Assembly (NCBI GenBank): GCA_023443925.1
Contig: JAEZSL010000277.1
Span: 1-15,911 of the forward strand
Source: Bacillota bacterium
GTDB taxonomy: Bacteria > Bacillota_A > Clostridia > Lachnospirales > Lachnospiraceae
Direction of reading: 5' to 3'
Length of the DNA: 15,911 nucleotides
Below, in pieces: positions 13,377 through 15,911 of this stretch. The number at the start of each line of letters is the position of its first letter. Positions within the stretch are counted from its first letter, which is position 1. The translations under genes and the position numbers were made by a program. The notes under the pieces are model-generated. The model saw only the letters and a list, made by a program, of their open reading frames with translations. It did not search any database and was not told the origin of the DNA.

Positions 13377-13580
13377 GATCCCTCATTCCTTTCACAATCA
13401 ATTTAATTTAATATATGATGTGCAACAGCTAATATTCTAATTTCAGGCACTTAATTTCAATTCGGCTGGTTGTTGTTTTACGGTGGCACACTAAGAGATA
13501 AATACGCATAAACCTGATAAATAAAGCGGATTCGCGTGAACTGCTCCCTGTTAATATTTTGTAAATTATAACCTTCCTCG

Positions 13581-13609
13581 TTGTAACCTTTACTAACACA
13601 TGCTATAAT
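13581..13609 (+). promoter_or_regulatory. Sigma-A promoter of the MFS/phosphodiesterase operon
   Basis: TTGTAA (13581-13586), exactly 17 bases, then a perfect TATAAT (13604-13609). The transcript would start near 13616, about 30 bases before the ATG at 13646, leaving room for the AAGGAG ribosome site. Confidence 0.8.
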
Positions 13610-13645
13610 TATTTCAAAATAATTTCATGATAAGGAGCAAACAGA

Positions 13646-14977
13646 ATGAAGTTAAATTATAAACGTACCTTTTTTATCGGTTTTGCGTTTATGTCTATCT
13701 GCGCCTTCTGGCAGCTGTATGACAACCTGGTTCCTTTAATTTTATCCAAAACTTTTGGTCTGGGTGAGACTATGACAGGCGGTATCATGGCTCTTGATAA
13801 TGTACTGGCTCTGTTTCTTCTCCCTTTGTTTGGAACATTATCTGATAAGACCCACACAAGGCTGGGCAAACGCACGCCCTTTATCATTGTAGGGACAATA
13901 TTTGCCGTAATTTTTATGATTTTTCTGCCCATCGCCGACCAGTTGAATCATTTTGTTTTCTTTTTTATTTCACTGGCAGTTGTACTGCTGGCAATGGGTT
14001 CCTATCGTTCACCCGCTGTGGCACTTATGCCGGATGTAACTCCGAAACCGTTACGAAGCAGCGCAAATTCCATTATTAATTTAATGGGTACTTTAGGTGC
14101 AATATTTACTTTGGTTATGTCAAGTATATTAATTCCGAAAGTTAATCATCCTAATTACATACCGATTTATTTAGCTGTTGCCGCACTAATGGTTATAGCT
14201 GTTACCTTGCTGGTGATTACCATCCGGGAAAATGTATTGGTAAAAGAAAATGAAATCATTAATTTACAGTATCAGGAAGAACCGGAGCCGCCGGAATCAA
14301 AATCCAAGGAAACGATTGCATCCGCTGATGCCGGGATCATCGAGTCTGCTGATATGGATACGATGCCCGCAGAGGTAAAGAAAAGCCTGATTTTTATACT
14401 CACATCCGTATTTTTTTGGTTTACTGCTTATAATGCCGTTACCACTGCTTTTACCAGATATGCGGATAAAGTCTGGGGTCTTCAGGGCGGTAGTTTTGCC
14501 AATACTCTCCTGGTTGCAACCGGAGCCGCTACTATCAGCTATCTGCCCATCGGCTATCTCTCCGGCAGATTCGGACGGAAAAAGACAATACTAGGGGGAA
14601 TTCTGTTAATGACCCTCTCCTACTTCTTTGGATTTTTGTCTACTTCCTTTTCCCCTGCCGTATTTGTAATCTTTGCTTTTACCGGTATTGGCTGGGCCGC
14701 CATTAATGTAAATTCCTATCCTATGGTAGTAGAGATGAGCCGGGGTTCCGATGTGGGTAAATATACCGGCCTCTATTATACCTTTTCCATGGCCGCACAA
14801 GTCTTTACCCCTATTTTATCAGGTGCTTTACTGGAGAATGTATCCTACCGGACCCTATTCCCCTATTCCTTTTTATTTTCAATTCTATCTTTATGTACTA
14901 TGCTCTGCGTAAAACACGGAGATTCCAAACCCATCAGGAAAAGAAAGGCTCTGGAACACTTTGACGTAGATGACTAA
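13646..14977 (+). CDS. MFS transporter (SLC45/sugar-transporter-like)
   Basis: A 443-residue major-facilitator protein with 12 predicted membrane helices in two halves. The loop between helices 2 and 3 carries GTLSDKTHTRLGKRTPFI (63-80), the form of motif A seen in SLC45/sucrose-type and GPH-like sugar transporters; the second-half equivalent is GYLSGRFGRKK (303-313). The central cytoplasmic loop (about 195-245) is long and acidic (EEPEPPESKSKE). The substrate is unknown; a sugar or glycoside moved with a cation is the best guess. The start has AAGGAG upstream. It leads an operon with the phosphodiesterase gene, 30 bases downstream, which may instead point to a glycerol-phosphoryl compound as substrate. 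Confidence 0.9.
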   Translation: MKLNYKRTFFIGFAFMSICAFWQLYDNLVPLILSKTFGLGETMTGGIMALDNVLALFLLPLFGTLSDKTHTRLGKRTPFIIVGTIFAVIFMIFLPIADQLNHFVFFFISLAVVLLAMGSYRSPAVALMPDVTPKPLRSSANSIINLMGTLGAIFTLVMSSILIPKVNHPNYIPIYLAVAALMVIAVTLLVITIRENVLVKENEIINLQYQEEPEPPESKSKETIASADAGIIESADMDTMPAEVKKSLIFILTSVFFWFTAYNAVTTAFTRYADKVWGLQGGSFANTLLVATGAATISYLPIGYLSGRFGRKKTILGGILLMTLSYFFGFLSTSFSPAVFVIFAFTGIGWAAINVNSYPMVVEMSRGSDVGKYTGLYYTFSMAAQVFTPILSGALLENVSYRTLFPYSFLFSILSLCTMLCVKHGDSKPIRKRKALEHFDVDD

Positions 14978-15007
14978 ACAGATAAACTAGCTTACTTGGA
15001 GGATACT

Positions 15008-15832
15008 ATGCTTTTATATATAATTTTACTGGCGATTGTACTGATTCTGATCTTATATTTACTGGCAATTATGCCAAAGATCCGTGGGAGGCATGATTTA
15101 AGCACCTGGCGGGTCAGGTATTACGCACACCGGGGACTTCATCAGAATATTAACGAAGCACCTGAGAATTCCATGACAGCTTTTAAACTTGCTGTCAGCC
15201 AGAATTACGGCATCGAAATGGATGTCCAGCTGTCCAAAGACAAAGTTCCTGTGGTCTTTCATGATTTTACTTTAAAGAGAGTATGCGGAGTGGATAAAAA
15301 GGTGAAAGAACTCACTTTTGCCCAATTGCAGGAGTTAACCTTATACAAGTCCCAGGAACGGATCCCTTCCTTCCAGTCCGTTCTTGATATGGTAAACGGC
15401 CAGGTTCCCCTTATCATTGAATTTAAGGTTGAACTTCACGATACTTCCGTATGTGATATTACAGCTCCCATGCTGGACCGCTATCCGGGTCAGTACTGTA
15501 TCGAGTCCTTTAATCCCCTGGTTTTATTCTGGTATAAACATAAACGGCCCCGCATTATGCGGGGCCAGCTCTCCAGCAATCTGATTAAGGATAAGGAAGT
15601 AGGAAGTTTCTCCTTATACTTTATACTTCAGAACCTGCTGCTTAATTTCATTACAAAACCAGATTTTATATCCTATAATTATGTCCACCGCAGCACCTTG
15701 TCCCTGATACTTTGCCGCCGTTTATACCGGACACCTACCTTTGCCTGGACCATCAAGTCACAGGAAAGCCTAAATGTAAGCCGAAAATGCTTTGACTATT
15801 TTATATTTGATCATTTCATTCCACAGGAATAA
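15008..15832 (+). CDS. Membrane-anchored glycerophosphodiester phosphodiesterase
   Basis: A 274-residue GDPD-family enzyme that splits glycerophosphodiesters to glycerol-3-phosphate and an alcohol. One helix (about 2-22) anchors it. The TIM-barrel domain shows His41-Arg42 (AHRG), Glu53-Asn54 (APENS), Glu70 and Asp72 (GIEMDVQLSKD), His85-Asp86 (VVFHDFTL) and Glu138-Lys140 (IIEFKVE), all the usual catalytic and metal residues. Basic residues directly after the helix (KIRGRHD) suggest the domain faces the cytoplasm. The ATG at 15008 is chosen because GGAGG lies five bases before it; an in-frame TTG at 14996 is part of that ribosome-site region and is unlikely. It likely feeds on lipid-derived substrates brought in by, or co-regulated with, the MFS transporter. 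Confidence 0.93.
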   Translation: MLLYIILLAIVLILILYLLAIMPKIRGRHDLSTWRVRYYAHRGLHQNINEAPENSMTAFKLAVSQNYGIEMDVQLSKDKVPVVFHDFTLKRVCGVDKKVKELTFAQLQELTLYKSQERIPSFQSVLDMVNGQVPLIIEFKVELHDTSVCDITAPMLDRYPGQYCIESFNPLVLFWYKHKRPRIMRGQLSSNLIKDKEVGSFSLYFILQNLLLNFITKPDFISYNYVHRSTLSLILCRRLYRTPTFAWTIKSQESLNVSRKCFDYFIFDHFIPQE

Positions 15833-15856
15833 AAGACAACTTAAATCCACACTGCT

Positions 15857-15893
15857 TCCTTCCTATACCGTTTGAAAGGTATACGGAAAGGAG
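15857..15893 (+). promoter_or_regulatory. Hairpin overlapping the ribosome site of the right-edge gene
   Basis: TATACC (15864-15869) pairs with GGTATA (15878-15883). The stem can extend imperfectly, with CTTCC-type sequence on the left facing GGAAAGGAG, which contains the ribosome site (15887-15893). This could hide the site in the mRNA and act as a weak translational switch or simple secondary structure. There is no T-run. Confidence 0.3.
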
Positions 15894-15899
15894 CATGAT

Positions 15900-15911
15900 A
15901 TGGATTTTTTT
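15900..15911 (+). CDS. 5' end of the next gene (partial)
   Basis: ATG at 15900 follows AAAGGAG (15887-15893) by six bases, an ideal spacing, and reads Met-Asp-Phe-Phe before the window ends. A second ATG at 15895 is too close to the ribosome site. It probably continues the MFS/phosphodiesterase operon, 67 bases after the phosphodiesterase stop. The product cannot be judged. Confidence 0.5.

Overview
The window reads as a low-GC Gram-positive anaerobe of the class Clostridia, most likely Lachnospiraceae. This is inferred from strong AGGAGG-type ribosome sites, TTG starts, a clostridial Csp-like subtilase without a signal peptide, a tRNA-Gln without an encoded CCA, and the protein families present. 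It looks like chromosomal sequence. No phage, plasmid or complete insertion sequence is visible.

Left half (about 1-7470), minus strand throughout. In transcription order: a NarL-type two-component system (sensor kinase 7468-6272 overlapping its response regulator 6282-5632); about 390 bases of repeated hairpin DNA; a small ABC transporter (MacB/FtsX-type permease 5241-4099, then its ATPase from 4096); a membrane-anchored beta-lactamase-fold serine hydrolase (3289-1745); a cytoplasmic SGNH hydrolase (1619-966); and an alpha/beta esterase (823-155). A simple reading is that the kinase and regulator sense an envelope signal and control the transporter, and perhaps the surface hydrolase. The gene order supports this but no operator is proven. 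The far left edge holds the first codons of another minus-strand gene.

Middle (about 7470-9640). A 166-bp imperfect palindrome, MITE-like, lies directly against a near-consensus sigma-28/SigD flagellar promoter. That promoter reads into a 353-residue protein I do not recognise, so the gene is probably part of the motility regulon. Behind it is a free-standing tRNA-Gln(CUG) gene on the minus strand with its own promoter and terminator.

Right half (about 9630-15911). A TolB-like propeller protein (minus) diverges from a hot-dog acyl-CoA thioesterase with a disordered N-terminal extension of about 100 residues (plus). The thioesterase converges on a Csp-like S8 protease (minus), which diverges from an MFS transporter and a glycerophosphodiester phosphodiesterase that form a short plus-strand operon. 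The next gene begins at the right edge.

The non-coding DNA is unusually structured: many gaps carry tandem repeats, long hairpins or palindromes. The strongest leads are the sigma-28 promoter on the unknown gene, the hairpin repeat that supplies the end of the response-regulator gene, and the unusual thioesterase extension.
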